DNA from: GCA-003244245 sp050699715 | GTDB taxonomy: Bacteria > Actinomycetota > Actinomycetes > Mycobacteriales > Pseudonocardiaceae | Assembly (NCBI GenBank): GCA_050699715.1 | Contig: JBOHFR010000006.1 | Coordinates: forward strand, 1-64,000 | Length of the DNA: 64,000 nt | Direction of reading: 5' to 3' | Shown: positions 25,081-34,145 of the stretch, one piece after another | How the letters are laid out: each line of letters opens with the position of its first letter | Position numbering within the stretch: the first letter of the stretch is position 1 | Program-made: the position numbers and the translations under genes | Notes under the pieces: model-generated | Databases searched by the model: none | What the model saw: only the letters and a program-made list of their open reading frames with translations | Told to the model about the DNA's origin: nothing

Positions 25081-26871
25081 GTGAGGACCCCCGGCGGCGT
25101 GTGCGCAGTGGTGACGGCGCTGGTCGCCGGGGCGGCGCTGGTGGCGTGCGCCCCGCAGCCGCCCCCGGTGGTGGCACCCCGCCACCCCGCCGCGAGCTCC
25201 TCGGCGGTCTCGCCCCGCGCGCGGGAGGTGGTGTTCGGGGTGGACCAGCTGTTCGGTGGTGCCAACTCCGGTTTCAACCCGCACACCCTGGCCGATCTGA
25301 CGCCAGTCTCGGAGGCGCTCGCCCGCCTGCTGCTGCCTTCGGCGTTCCACCAGACACCGACCGGGCAGTGGGTCCTCGACCAGACGCTGCTGACCTCCGC
25401 CGAGGTCACGAGTACCGAACCGTTCACCGTCACCTATCGGATCCGCCGCAACGCGCAGTGGTCGGATATCACCCCCATCGCCGCCGAGGACTTCGGTTAC
25501 CTCGCTGAGCAGATGCGCACCCAGCCTGGCGTGGTGGACTCGGCCGGCTACCAGCTGATCGACCAGGTGGTCTCCCGGGACGGCGGCAAGACCGCCGAAG
25601 TGGTCTTTCACCGGCCCTACGCTGGCTGGCGCACGCTGTTCCACCACCTGCTCCCCGCGCATCTGCTCAAGGACGCGCCGGGCGGGTGGAGCAAGGCGCT
25701 CGACGCTGGCCTGCCGGTGTCCGGCGGTCCGTTCGCGATGACCTCGGTGGATCGATCTCGCGGCGAGATCGTGCTGGAACGCAACGACCGGTACTGGGAC
25801 ACCCCGGCCCGGGTGGACCGGATCCGGTTGCGCCAGGGCAGCGAAGCGGCTCTGGTCGAGGCCCTGCGCACCGGTGGCGCGCAGGGTGCCCTGTTCAGCC
25901 GTCCCAACGCCATCACCGAGTCACTGCTGCGCGCGGCCAACCTGGGGGGGAGCCCGACGGTCGTGCCGCAACCGGTGCTCGTTTCCGTGCTGTTGCGCCC
26001 AGCCAGCCACGTGCTGCGTGACCAGCGGGTGCGCACTGCGGTGGCCGCAATGCTGGACCGCCCCTCGCTGATCGCCACCGGAGTCGCCAGCGGGCCCGCC
26101 GCGGCGCTGCGAGCCGACTCCGAGGTGCTCGCCCCGTCCGCGCTGGGTTACCACGCCACCGCGCCGGCCATCGGTGTCCCGGTGGCGCCGGATCCGGACA
26201 CGGCGCGCCGGTTGCTCACCGACGCCGGGTACACCCGTGGCCTAGCAGGTTGGGAACGCGCGGGGCAGCCACTGCGACTGGTGGTCGCGGCGGCGGCGAA
26301 CCGCGAGCCGTACGGGACGCTCGCCGCCCGGGTGGTCGATCAGCTTCGGACCGCCGGGATCGATGCCGAGCTGCGTGAAGTCGACCCTGACGAGCTCTAC
26401 GCCACCTTGCTCGGCCCCAGTGCCGACGTGGTGTCATCTCATGGCGGCAGTGCCGAGGTGGCCAATCCAGCGGTGGCCATTCCGGCGCTAGTCAATCCGG
26501 GGGGGGCGCAGCTGGGTGTCGACATCGTTGTGCTGCCGCAGCCCGCAGCCGGCCACCCGGCCACCCAGTTGGCGTCCTGGTCCGGCTGCCCGCTGGTGGC
26601 GCCAGCCAAGCTGGCCCCGACGCCGCCCAACCCGGCGAACTTCTGTGACCTGGCCCTGCAGCCGATGATCGAGCGGGCGCTTACCCAGGACGACCCGGCG
26701 GGCCTTGTCCCGCCTACCGTTGAAGCGGCGCTGTGGGAGCGGGCCGTGACGATCCCGCTCTATCAGCCGGCTTCACTGCTCATCACCACCAGTCAGCTGC
26801 CCGATGTGGTCCCGGGTACGCCGTTAGAAGGTCCGTTCGACGGTGCATCCCACTGGCAGGTTCGCCGGTGA
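25081..26871 (+). CDS. lpqW: LpqW-like lipoprotein, family 5 solute-binding fold
   Basis: 596 residues with a lipoprotein signal peptide (VVTALVAGAALVACAPQP; lipobox LVAC, Cys 23). The mature part has the SBP_bac_5 fold of oligopeptide-binding proteins (RIRRNAQWSDITPIAAEDFG in the usual position). Directly downstream of typA, this matches mycobacterial LpqW, which has this fold but modulates the branch point between PIM and lipoarabinomannan synthesis rather than importing peptides. No permease or ATPase lies nearby, in line with a non-transport role. The GTG at 25081 is used; the ribosome site is weak. A second family-5 lipoprotein follows 19 bases later, so the two may be co-transcribed. 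Confidence 0.8.
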   Translation: MRTPGGVCAVVTALVAGAALVACAPQPPPVVAPRHPAASSSAVSPRAREVVFGVDQLFGGANSGFNPHTLADLTPVSEALARLLLPSAFHQTPTGQWVLDQTLLTSAEVTSTEPFTVTYRIRRNAQWSDITPIAAEDFGYLAEQMRTQPGVVDSAGYQLIDQVVSRDGGKTAEVVFHRPYAGWRTLFHHLLPAHLLKDAPGGWSKALDAGLPVSGGPFAMTSVDRSRGEIVLERNDRYWDTPARVDRIRLRQGSEAALVEALRTGGAQGALFSRPNAITESLLRAANLGGSPTVVPQPVLVSVLLRPASHVLRDQRVRTAVAAMLDRPSLIATGVASGPAAALRADSEVLAPSALGYHATAPAIGVPVAPDPDTARRLLTDAGYTRGLAGWERAGQPLRLVVAAAANREPYGTLAARVVDQLRTAGIDAELREVDPDELYATLLGPSADVVSSHGGSAEVANPAVAIPALVNPGGAQLGVDIVVLPQPAAGHPATQLASWSGCPLVAPAKLAPTPPNPANFCDLALQPMIERALTQDDPAGLVPPTVEAALWERAVTIPLYQPASLLITTSQLPDVVPGTPLEGPFDGASHWQVRR

Positions 26872-26890
26872 CACCAGGAGGTCTCCCGTG

Positions 26891-28672
26891 ATGGGAAAGT
26901 CGAGGCGCATTCGGCTCCTGACCAGCCTACTGGTGGAGATCGCCTGCCTTGTCCTCGCGGTCACCGGTTGTGTGGCGGCCAGCGGAACTGACCGCCCCGG
27001 CGGGGGACCGGCGCACACCCGGGCCCGTGGTGACAGGGGGGACGGATCATATCGCGCCCCGAGCGTGTCACCCGGTCCTGCGGTCGTCGTCGCGCACAAT
27101 GCGCCGTTCTTCGCGTACAACAACAAAACGGCGCAGGCGAACAACAACCCGGACAACGCCCTGGTGCTCAACCAGGTGCTCGTAGACCCCTTCATCGTCG
27201 ACGGAAATGGTGGGTTCCTGCTCAATTCCGACGTGCTGGTGTCAGCCGAGCTGACCTCGAAGGACCCTCAGGTCGTTACGTACAAGATCAAACCGAATGT
27301 CCGATGGTCGGATGGGCAGCCATGGAATTGCCACGACTTCTACCTGGCCTGGCTCGCGGGCAGCGGCGCAACGCCATACTTCACACCGGCGACCACCCGA
27401 GGGCTGGATCGCGTTACCGCCGAGTGTCGAGACAAGAACACATTCGTCGAGGCCTACCGCTCACCCTACGCAGACTGGCGCCGGAACTATATTCATCACG
27501 CCATTCTGCCTGCGCATATCCTTGAGCGGGAGGTCGGAATCGCTGACATTACCGCGTTGACCCCGACCTCCGCGCCAGCCGACCTGAAGAAGGCTGGTGA
27601 TTTCTGGAACAGCGCCTGGACCGGTTTCAACGCCAAGACGATGCCGGCATCGGGCCCGTACCAGTTCGACGGCTCGACGTCGAGCAAAAATGCTGTGCTG
27701 ACCCGAAACAAGGCCTGGGTAGGTAACCCCGGAGGTCCGGCGATGATTATGCTCGCGTCCGTTCCGGACGGTGCCGCCGCGGTGGCGGGTGTGGAGAACC
27801 GGCAGTTCAACGTCGTGCAACCGCCGGCTGATCCGCTGCTGGCCGATCGGCTGCGGGCATTGTCGGGCCGGGGCGTGATATTCCAGGCGCGGGGTGGCCC
27901 CACCGTCGAGCATCTGGACCTCAACCTAGCCAGTCCACTGTTCCGGGATCCGGTCATCCGGACCGCCTTTGCTCAATGCGTCGATCGAAACAAATTGGTC
28001 GATGAACTCGTTCGCGGGGTACTCTCGGACGCTCAGCCACTCGGTAGCCTCACGTTTCTCCCGGGTGATGCAGCCTACGTTGATCTCTACTCCGACAAGA
28101 TGGTCGCCGACGCGCGCAAGGCGCAGGTAACCCTGGAGCGAGCGGGTTGGGTGCTGGGTTCCGACGGTGTCTATTCCCGGGTCTATCCCCGGGGTGGCCA
28201 GCGATTGTCCTTCGCCATCAGCCACGATGGCTCGCCGGCCCACTCCCGGGAGGTGGAACTGATCAGGACGCAATGCCGGCAGGCCGGAATGGAGATCGTT
28301 GACGGTGCCGCCCCAGGCGGTCTGGGGGATGCTGTGGTTCGTGGTCGGTTCGACGTCGCCCTGACGACGAGCTCGCGTACTTCTCGAGTGTGGTCCCTGG
28401 CTGACCGCTACGCGACCAACGGCGAGCGCAACTACCAGCACTACCGCAACCCTGAGGTCGATGCTGCGCTGGATGTCGCGGAGACGGAGTACTCCGAGCC
28501 TACTCAGATTGATTCCTTGGTGAAAGCCGATAGGCTCCTCGCCGAGGATCTGGTGTCACTTCCGTTATTCCAGATCCCCATCATGTGGGCCTACACCAGC
28601 AACATCGACAGCGTCTATCTTCACGCCTCAGATGGCATCACCTGGAACGCCAACGAATGGGCCGTGAGCTAA
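26891..28672 (+). CDS. Second family 5 solute-binding lipoprotein
   Basis: 593 residues from the ATG at 26891, with AGGAGG nine bases upstream. Signal peptide with lipobox VTGC (VEIACLVLAVTGCVAASG), then a Ser/Gly/Pro linker and an SBP_bac_5 domain (VVTYKIKPNVRWSDGQPWNC, later PYQFDGSTSSKNAVLTRNKA). It is anchored on the outer face of the membrane and binds peptide- or lipid-like ligands. It follows the LpqW-like gene with the same fold; the pair looks like an old tandem duplication with strong divergence. No ABC permease genes are adjacent, so the ligand and the transport partner are unknown. Confidence 0.85.
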   Translation: MGKSRRIRLLTSLLVEIACLVLAVTGCVAASGTDRPGGGPAHTRARGDRGDGSYRAPSVSPGPAVVVAHNAPFFAYNNKTAQANNNPDNALVLNQVLVDPFIVDGNGGFLLNSDVLVSAELTSKDPQVVTYKIKPNVRWSDGQPWNCHDFYLAWLAGSGATPYFTPATTRGLDRVTAECRDKNTFVEAYRSPYADWRRNYIHHAILPAHILEREVGIADITALTPTSAPADLKKAGDFWNSAWTGFNAKTMPASGPYQFDGSTSSKNAVLTRNKAWVGNPGGPAMIMLASVPDGAAAVAGVENRQFNVVQPPADPLLADRLRALSGRGVIFQARGGPTVEHLDLNLASPLFRDPVIRTAFAQCVDRNKLVDELVRGVLSDAQPLGSLTFLPGDAAYVDLYSDKMVADARKAQVTLERAGWVLGSDGVYSRVYPRGGQRLSFAISHDGSPAHSREVELIRTQCRQAGMEIVDGAAPGGLGDAVVRGRFDVALTTSSRTSRVWSLADRYATNGERNYQHYRNPEVDAALDVAETEYSEPTQIDSLVKADRLLAEDLVSLPLFQIPIMWAYTSNIDSVYLHASDGITWNANEWAVS

Positions 28673-28679
28673 CCCCACC

Positions 28680-29215
28680 ACACCGGTCCGGCCCGCGTCA
28701 GCGTGCGCGGAACGCTCAGCGGCCTGGATGATAAAGAGATCACCCAGACGCTGCGGGAGATCGAAGCGCTGTGACTGGGACGCGCTGCGTGCCGGGATCG
28801 GTACCGCGACGATGGACTACGGGCAGCTGATCAGCGCTCGCGATGCCCGTCGCTTGGCCTGCGATTGTAAGCTGATTCCCGTGGTGCTGGGCGGTGACTC
28901 CGAACCCCTCGATGTTGGTCGCGCCATGCGCACCGTCCCCCTGGGTATTCGCCGCGTCCTTGTTGCCCGCGATCGCGGGTGCAGTTTCCCCGGCTGTGAT
29001 CGCCTACCCGGACTCTGCGCCGCGCACCACGCGCGGCACTGGGCCAACGGCGGTGCTACCAGCGTGGCAAATTGCCGCCTGCTGTGTCCGATGCACCACC
29101 AGCAAGTGCAGCTGCAAGCTGGGACATCGCCATCCAGGGCGGACGCGTCAAATTCCGACCACCCACGATCATCGGCCCGGATCGCCGGCCCCTCACCAAC
29201 CCACTCCGCCGCTGA
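28680..29215 (+). pseudogene. DUF222/HNH endonuclease (13E12-repeat family) remnant
   Basis: Only the C-terminal part of this family remains. It contains ARRLACDCKLIPVVLGGDSE, RVLVARDRGCSFPGCDRLPG and the HNH core CAAHHARHWANGGATSVANC, then LLCPMHHQQVQL. After that the frame shifts: the expected tail SWDIAIQGGRVKFRPPTIIG is in another frame, ending near 29215. Upstream, DNA encoding a degraded segment (RVSVRGTLSGLDDKEITQT) ends in a stop before the conserved block. At least two frame breaks and a missing N-terminus show it is dead. It probably marks a former mobile insertion between the lipoprotein and GNAT genes. Confidence 0.75.
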
Positions 29216-29255
29216 TCACTTTCGGCTTCGCCGCGAGGCGGTGGCTCTCCTTAGG

Positions 29256-29346
29256 CGATCACCAAGATTGTCGATCACCAAGATTGGCGAGGCGGTGTCG
29301 CGGCGGCAAGCGATCCCATGCGTCGCGGCGGCAAGCGACCCCATGG
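29256..29346. repeat. Two adjacent tandem duplications before the GNAT gene
   Basis: cgatcaccaagattg occurs at 29256-29270 and 29272-29286 (period 16). Then a 25-base unit starting gtcgcggcggcaagcgat is repeated at 29297-29321 and 29322-29346, differing at two positions. They look like replication slippage in decaying non-coding DNA just upstream of the GNAT start. Confidence 0.75.
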
Positions 29347-29347
29347 T

Positions 29348-29875
29348 ATGACCGCCGGAGTGAGCGATTTCCTGGCCGTGCGTCCTGCCCGTCCCGACGA
29401 GTTCGAGGAGGTTGGCCGGCTCACTCTTGAGGCATACCTCGCCGACGGCCTGGTGAACCCTGCGGGTTCCTATGCGGCGCAGCTAGCCGATGCGTCGCGG
29501 CGGGCCAGCGACGCTGAACTGCTGGTGGCGGTGGACCCCGAGGGCATGGTGGTGGGGACGATCACGGTGTGCCCGCCGGGCAGCCCGCTGGGGGAGTTGT
29601 CCCGCCCCGGTGAGCTGGAGATCCGGATGCTCGCGGTGGCACCCGGTGCCCGTCGCCGCGGGGTCGGCGAGGCACTGGTGAGAACCGTGCTGGCGCGGGC
29701 GAAGAAAACCGGCGCGCACCGGGTCGTGCTGTACAGCGCGCAGGAGATGCACGCCGCGCACCGGCTCTATGCCCGATTGGGGTTCATCCGGATGCCCGGG
29801 CGCGACTGGTACCCGCTGCCTGGGGTCCGGCTACTGGCCTTCGGCGCGACCACGCCGGCGTCAGAACTGCGGTAG
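29348..29875 (+). CDS. GNAT-family N-acetyltransferase
   Basis: 175 residues from the ATG at 29348; a GTG four codons later is an alternative. The GNAT fold is clear: RPARPDEFEEVGRLTLEAYL at the start, strand 4 LEIRMLAVAPGARRRGVGEA (the V-A-P-x-x-R-R-x-G-V-G pyrophosphate loop for acetyl-CoA), and the GAHRVVLYSAQEMHAAHRLY then ARLGFIRMPGRDWYP motif B. It transfers an acetyl group from acetyl-CoA to an amine. The acceptor cannot be read from sequence. It converges on the ACT-domain gene with a four-base gap. Confidence 0.88.
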   Translation: MTAGVSDFLAVRPARPDEFEEVGRLTLEAYLADGLVNPAGSYAAQLADASRRASDAELLVAVDPEGMVVGTITVCPPGSPLGELSRPGELEIRMLAVAPGARRRGVGEALVRTVLARAKKTGAHRVVLYSAQEMHAAHRLYARLGFIRMPGRDWYPLPGVRLLAFGATTPASELR

Positions 29876-29879
29876 GTGT

Positions 29880-30533
29880 TCAGTTGCGCAGTACCACCGC
29901 GACGATCCCAGCCAGGTGCTCTAGGCGGGCCACCTCGGCGGCGCGGAACATCGGCCCACCCGGGCGACCGACCAGCAGGGCCCGCTCCGCGCCACCCAGC
30001 GGGGTCGCCGCCAGCTCGGTACCCAGCTCCCGCCAGGGCGGCGGCACCCAGGGGTCCTCACCGTCCAGGGTCGTCGCCCGGCGCAGTGGCCACCATGGCA
30101 GGTCCGCGACGATGGTCTCCGGCGCCGCAAAGGAGCCGGTGAGCCGGTACGGTTGTCCCCCGGAGACGCTGAGCACAATGGCCCAACCCGCTCGGATGAT
30201 CTTAGGTACTCCGTCGGTGAAGGCCTGCAGGCCGTGGGCCGGGTCGGCGGCGATCTCCTCCACCAACTCCAGCTCGCGGTGGGTGTCCAGGACCCCCGCC
30301 CATGGACGGACGGCGTCGACCTCGACGCCCTCAACCGACTCCGCCGCCGTGATCAACACATCGGGCAGCCGGCCAGCGGGAAGCTCCACGACGAGGTCGT
30401 CGATGGCGATGCCGGATCTCCGCTCGACGACGTCCAGGCTGAGGATGTCAACGCCCACCTTGCCCAGCGCGGTGGCCACCGCGCCGAGCGCCCCAGGGCG
30501 GTCCGGGAGCTGGATCCGGATCAAAAAGGACAT
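29880..30533 (-). CDS. ACT-domain protein beside gatCAB (Rv3013-like)
   Basis: 217 residues. The N-terminal ~75 residues are an ACT domain (IRIQLPDRPGALGAVATALG, then KVGVDILSLDVVE), a fold that binds amino acids and regulates enzymes. The rest (about 85-217) resembles a GAF/FIST-like alpha/beta module with no catalytic residues recognised. The gene lies divergently next to gatC, as in Mycobacterium tuberculosis, where Rv3013 flanks Rv3012c (gatC); the ancestral neighbourhood is therefore conserved. The 243-base gap to gatC presumably contains both promoters. Regulatory ligand unknown. Confidence 0.8.
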   Translation of the reverse strand: MSFLIRIQLPDRPGALGAVATALGKVGVDILSLDVVERRSGIAIDDLVVELPAGRLPDVLITAAESVEGVEVDAVRPWAGVLDTHRELELVEEIAADPAHGLQAFTDGVPKIIRAGWAIVLSVSGGQPYRLTGSFAAPETIVADLPWWPLRRATTLDGEDPWVPPPWRELGTELAATPLGGAERALLVGRPGGPMFRAAEVARLEHLAGIVAVVLRN

Positions 30534-30776
30534 CCGTCATGCCTGTTCATGAGGTCCTCTCCAGTCGTCGGTCTCTCACCATGTCAGGATCAAGGAACTC
30601 CGAGCGCCCGTGCGCTCGCCGGCCGTCGATTGTGACAGAGTGAGCTGGAAGATGCGCCCTCGGCTCGCGGAGCGGGTCACCCGCCCTGCCACAAGCTGCC
30701 CTGGCACAAGCCCCCATGAAGGGCCCGACGCTAGACTCGCCGGGTCAGCACCCCAGTAGCGCTTCAGGAGTTTTCT

Positions 30777-31073
30777 GTGCCCACCGTATCCCGTGACGAG
30801 GTCGCGCATCTCGCGCATCTCGCCCGGCTGGCCGTCACCGAGGAGGAGCTGGACCTGTTCGCCGGCCAGCTCGAGGTGATCCTGACCTCGGTCGCCCGGA
30901 TCAGTGAGGTGGCGGCTGCGGACATCCCCCCCACCTCGCACGCCGTCGGGCTGACCGATGTGTTCCGTGCGGACGTGCCGCGCCCTGGGCTGACCCAGCA
31001 GCAGGCGCTGTCGGGCGCCTATGCGACTGAGGACGGCCGGTTTCGGGTGCCACGCATCCTGGACGAGTCGTGA
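30777..31073 (+). CDS. gatC: Asp/Glu-tRNA amidotransferase subunit C
   Basis: 98 residues from a GTG. Typical GatC: SRDEVAHLAHLARLAVTEEE at the N-terminus, the middle belt that wraps GatA and GatB, and the C-terminal RFRVPRILDES. It stabilises the GatCAB complex, which converts misacylated Glu-tRNA(Gln) or Asp-tRNA(Asn) into the correct amide in the cytoplasm. It overlaps gatA by four bases (GTGA), so GatC and GatA are made in equal amounts. Confidence 0.96.
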   Translation: MPTVSRDEVAHLAHLARLAVTEEELDLFAGQLEVILTSVARISEVAAADIPPTSHAVGLTDVFRADVPRPGLTQQQALSGAYATEDGRFRVPRILDES

Positions 31074-32599
31074 CGACCGAGCTGACCCGGTGCTCCGCCG
31101 CAGAGGTGGCCGGGTTGATCCACGCCCAGGAGATCACCGCGATTGAGGTGGCCCAGGCGCATCTGGACCGGATCGCTGCCGTGGACCCCGCGCTGCACGC
31201 CTTCCTGCACCTGGACGCCGAGGCCGCGCTCGCCGCCGCGGCTGCGGTGGACGACGGGCTGCGCCGCGGTGACCCGCCGGCCTCCGCGCTGGCGGGCGTC
31301 CCGCTGGCGCTCAAGGACGTGTTCACCACCATCGACATGCCGACCACCTGCGGCTCGCGGATCCTCCAGGGCTGGCGGCCGCCGTATGACGCCACGGTGA
31401 CCCGCAGGCTGCGCGAAGCAGGCGTGGTGATTCTGGGCAAGACCAACATGGACGAGTTCGCCATGGGTTCCTCGACGGAGAACTCCGCCTATGGGCCCAC
31501 CCGCAACCCCTGGGACCTCGACCGCGTCCCGGGCGGGTCCGGCGGTGGGTCGGCAGCGGCGGTGGCCGCCTTCGAGGTGCCACTGGCGATCGGTACCGAC
31601 ACTGGCGGCTCGATTCGCCAGCCCAGCGCGCTGACCGGCACCGTCGGGGTCAAGCCCACCTACGGCGGCGTCTCACGGTATGGCCTGGTGGCTTTCTCCT
31701 CCAGCCTGGACCAGGGTGGTCCGGTGGCCCGCACGGTGCTCGACGCCGCTCTGCTGCACGAGGTGATCGGCGGGTATGACGCGCTGGACTCCACCTCGAT
31801 CGATGTATCGGTGCCGCCAGTGGTGCAAGCGGCCCGCGCCGGCGCCACCGGTGACTTGGCGGGGGTCCGGGTCGGGGTGGTCAGCCAGTTCCGTGGGGAG
31901 GGCTACCAGCCCGGGGTGCTGCGCGCTTTCGACGTCGCGGTGAGCCGGTTGCGTGAGCTGGGCGCCCACGTCCTCGAGGTGTCCTGCCCGTCCTTCGACC
32001 ATGCGTTGCCCGCCTATTACCTGATCGCGCCCAGCGAGTGCTCCTCGAACCTGGCCCGCTTTGACGGCATGCGCTACGGGTTGCGGGTGGGCGACGACGG
32101 CAGCCGTAGCGCGCAGGAGGTCATGTCGCTGACCCGTGAGGCCGGTTTCGGGCCCGAGGTCAAGCGCCGCGTCATGCTCGGCACCTACGCCCTGTCCGCC
32201 GGGTACTACGATGCCTACTACGGCCAGGCGCAGAAGGTCCGCACTCTGATCATCCGGGACTTCGCCGCAGCGTTTGAGCGGGTGGACGTGCTGGTCTCGC
32301 CGACCACCCCGACTACCGCGTTCCGCATCGGCGAGCGGGTGGACGACCCGTTGGCGATGTACCTGTCGGATCTGTGCACGATCCCGGCGAACCTGGCCGG
32401 CAACGCTGCGCTGTCCGTCCCGGCCGGGTGCTCCGATGACGACGGCTTGCCCGTGGGGCTGCAGGTGATGGCGCCCGCGCTGGCCGACGACCGGGCCTAC
32501 CGGGTGGCGGCGGCCTACGAGGCGGCTCGTAACGCTGCCGACGGTGGCCCGCTGGCGCACCGGGTGCCCGATCTGAACGCTGAGGTGGTTGCGCGATGA
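31070..32599 (+). CDS. gatA: Asp/Glu-tRNA amidotransferase subunit A
   Basis: 509 residues. It carries the amidase signature: the catalytic Lys in VPLALKDVFTTIDMPTTCGS, and the Ser-cisSer pair in VPGGSGGGSAAAVAAFEVPL and GTDTGGSIRQPSAL. The enzyme hydrolyses glutamine and channels ammonia to GatB. Start overlaps the gatC stop (GTGA) and its stop overlaps the gatB start (ATGA). Length and motifs are those of an intact family member. Unlike M. tuberculosis, no pfkA interrupts gatA and gatB here. Confidence 0.97.
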   Translation: MTTELTRCSAAEVAGLIHAQEITAIEVAQAHLDRIAAVDPALHAFLHLDAEAALAAAAAVDDGLRRGDPPASALAGVPLALKDVFTTIDMPTTCGSRILQGWRPPYDATVTRRLREAGVVILGKTNMDEFAMGSSTENSAYGPTRNPWDLDRVPGGSGGGSAAAVAAFEVPLAIGTDTGGSIRQPSALTGTVGVKPTYGGVSRYGLVAFSSSLDQGGPVARTVLDAALLHEVIGGYDALDSTSIDVSVPPVVQAARAGATGDLAGVRVGVVSQFRGEGYQPGVLRAFDVAVSRLRELGAHVLEVSCPSFDHALPAYYLIAPSECSSNLARFDGMRYGLRVGDDGSRSAQEVMSLTREAGFGPEVKRRVMLGTYALSAGYYDAYYGQAQKVRTLIIRDFAAAFERVDVLVSPTTPTTAFRIGERVDDPLAMYLSDLCTIPANLAGNAALSVPAGCSDDDGLPVGLQVMAPALADDRAYRVAAAYEAARNAADGGPLAHRVPDLNAEVVAR

Positions 32600-34095
32600 C
32601 CGCTGCGTTGATGGACTACGACGAGGTGCTGGAGCGCTTCGAGCCGGTGCTCGGGCTCGAGGTGCACGTCGAGCTGTCCACCGCGACGAAGATGTTCTGC
32701 GGCTGCGCCAACGTGTTCGGGGCGCTACCCAACACCCAGGTCTGCCCGACCTGCCTGGGCCTGCCGGGATCGCTCCCGGTACTCAATCAGCTCGCGGTGG
32801 AGTCGGCCATGCGGATCGGGCTGGCGTTGAACTGCTCGATCACCCCGTGGTGCCGGTTCGCCCGGAAGAACTACTTCTATCCCGATATGCCCAAGAATTT
32901 CCAGACCTCCCAGTACGACGAGCCGATTGCGGTGCACGGCTCATTGGATGTGCAGCTGTCAGACGGCTCGACGTTCGCCGTCAGCATCGAGCGCGCGCAC
33001 ATGGAGGAGGACACCGGCAAGTCGCTGCATGTCGGCGGCTCAACCGGTCGCATTCACGGCGCGAGCCACTCCCTGCTGGACTACAACCGCGCCGGTGTTC
33101 CACTGATCGAGGTCGTCACCAAGCCGATTGTCGGTGCGGGGGCGCGCGCGCCGGAGATTGCCCGGGCCTACGTCACCGCGCTGCGCGACCTGTTACGCGC
33201 GCTGGGCGTGTCCGACGTGCGGATGGACCAGGGGTCGCTGCGCTGCGACGCCAACGTCTCGCTGATGCCGCGCGGCTCATCAACCTTCGGCACCCGAACC
33301 GAGACCAAGAACGTCAACTCGCTGCGCTCGGTGGAGCGCGCGGTGCGCCACGAGATGAGCAGGCAGGCTGCGGTGCTGGCCTCCGGTGGTGACATCGTGC
33401 TGGAGACCCGGCACTTCGACGAGGCCACCGGCACCACGTCGCCCGGGCGGAGCAAGGAGACCTCGGAGGATTACCGGTATTTCCCGGAGCCCGATCTGGT
33501 GCCGATCGCCCCCAGCGACGAGTGGGTGGCGCGGCTGCGGGCCACGCTTCCCGAACTGCCCTGGCAGCGCCGGGCTCGGGTGCAGGCCGAGTGGGGCCTG
33601 TCCGACCTCGAGTTGCGGGACCTGGTCAACGCCGGCGCGCTGGATCTCATCGCGGCCACCGTCGAGGCGGGGGCGCCCGCCGTGCAGGCTCGCTCGTGGT
33701 GGGTGTCCTGGTTGTCCCAGCAGGCCAACTCCCGTGGTGTGGAGCTTGCTGACCTGCCTATTACCCCGGAACAGGTGGCGCGGGTGATTGCCCTGGTCGG
33801 TGCGGGTGGGCTGACCAACAACCTGGCCCGGCAGGTCGTCGACGGGATCCTTGCTGGGGAGGGTGAGCCTGACGAGGTCCTCGCCGCCCGTGGCCTGGCC
33901 GTGGTGTCCGACGACGCTGAGCTGAGTGCCGCTGTCGAACAGGCTCTCGCCGCCCAGCCTGACGTCGCGGAGAAGATCCGCGGCGGCAAGGTGGCGGCGG
34001 CGGGCGCGATCGTGGGCGCGGTGATGAAAGCCACCGGTGGCCAGGCCAATGCTCAACGGGTCCGCGAGCTGGTTCTGGCGCGGTGCGCCCCGTGA
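32596..34095 (+). CDS. gatB: Asp/Glu-tRNA amidotransferase subunit B
   Basis: 499 residues. The family signature runs from LGLEVHVELSTATKMFCGC through PNTQVCPTCLGLPGSLPVLN to RKNYFYPDMPKNFQTSQYDE, with conserved zinc-binding Cys residues. The kinase-like domain activates the misacylated tRNA, and a C-terminal YqeY-like helical tail binds the tRNA. The ATG overlaps the gatA stop. A long hairpin spans its stop codon and probably ends the transcript. Essential for making Gln- or Asn-tRNA when a direct synthetase is missing. Confidence 0.97.
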   Translation: MTAALMDYDEVLERFEPVLGLEVHVELSTATKMFCGCANVFGALPNTQVCPTCLGLPGSLPVLNQLAVESAMRIGLALNCSITPWCRFARKNYFYPDMPKNFQTSQYDEPIAVHGSLDVQLSDGSTFAVSIERAHMEEDTGKSLHVGGSTGRIHGASHSLLDYNRAGVPLIEVVTKPIVGAGARAPEIARAYVTALRDLLRALGVSDVRMDQGSLRCDANVSLMPRGSSTFGTRTETKNVNSLRSVERAVRHEMSRQAAVLASGGDIVLETRHFDEATGTTSPGRSKETSEDYRYFPEPDLVPIAPSDEWVARLRATLPELPWQRRARVQAEWGLSDLELRDLVNAGALDLIAATVEAGAPAVQARSWWVSWLSQQANSRGVELADLPITPEQVARVIALVGAGGLTNNLARQVVDGILAGEGEPDEVLAARGLAVVSDDAELSAAVEQALAAQPDVAEKIRGGKVAAAGAIVGAVMKATGGQANAQRVRELVLARCAP

Positions 34096-34131
34096 GTGAT
34101 GATGCGAGTTGCGGCTCTCATCGCCACTCAC
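34092..34131. terminator. Likely bidirectional terminator between gatB and the lppZ-like gene
   Basis: gtgagtg (34092-34098) pairs with cactcac (34125-34131) around an internal partly pairing region with gcgag/ctc. It includes the gatB stop codon and faces the stop of the convergent lppZ-like gene 14 bases on. There is no long U-tract, as is common in high-GC actinomycetes. Confidence 0.55.
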
Positions 34132-34145
34132 GCGTTACCTACCCT

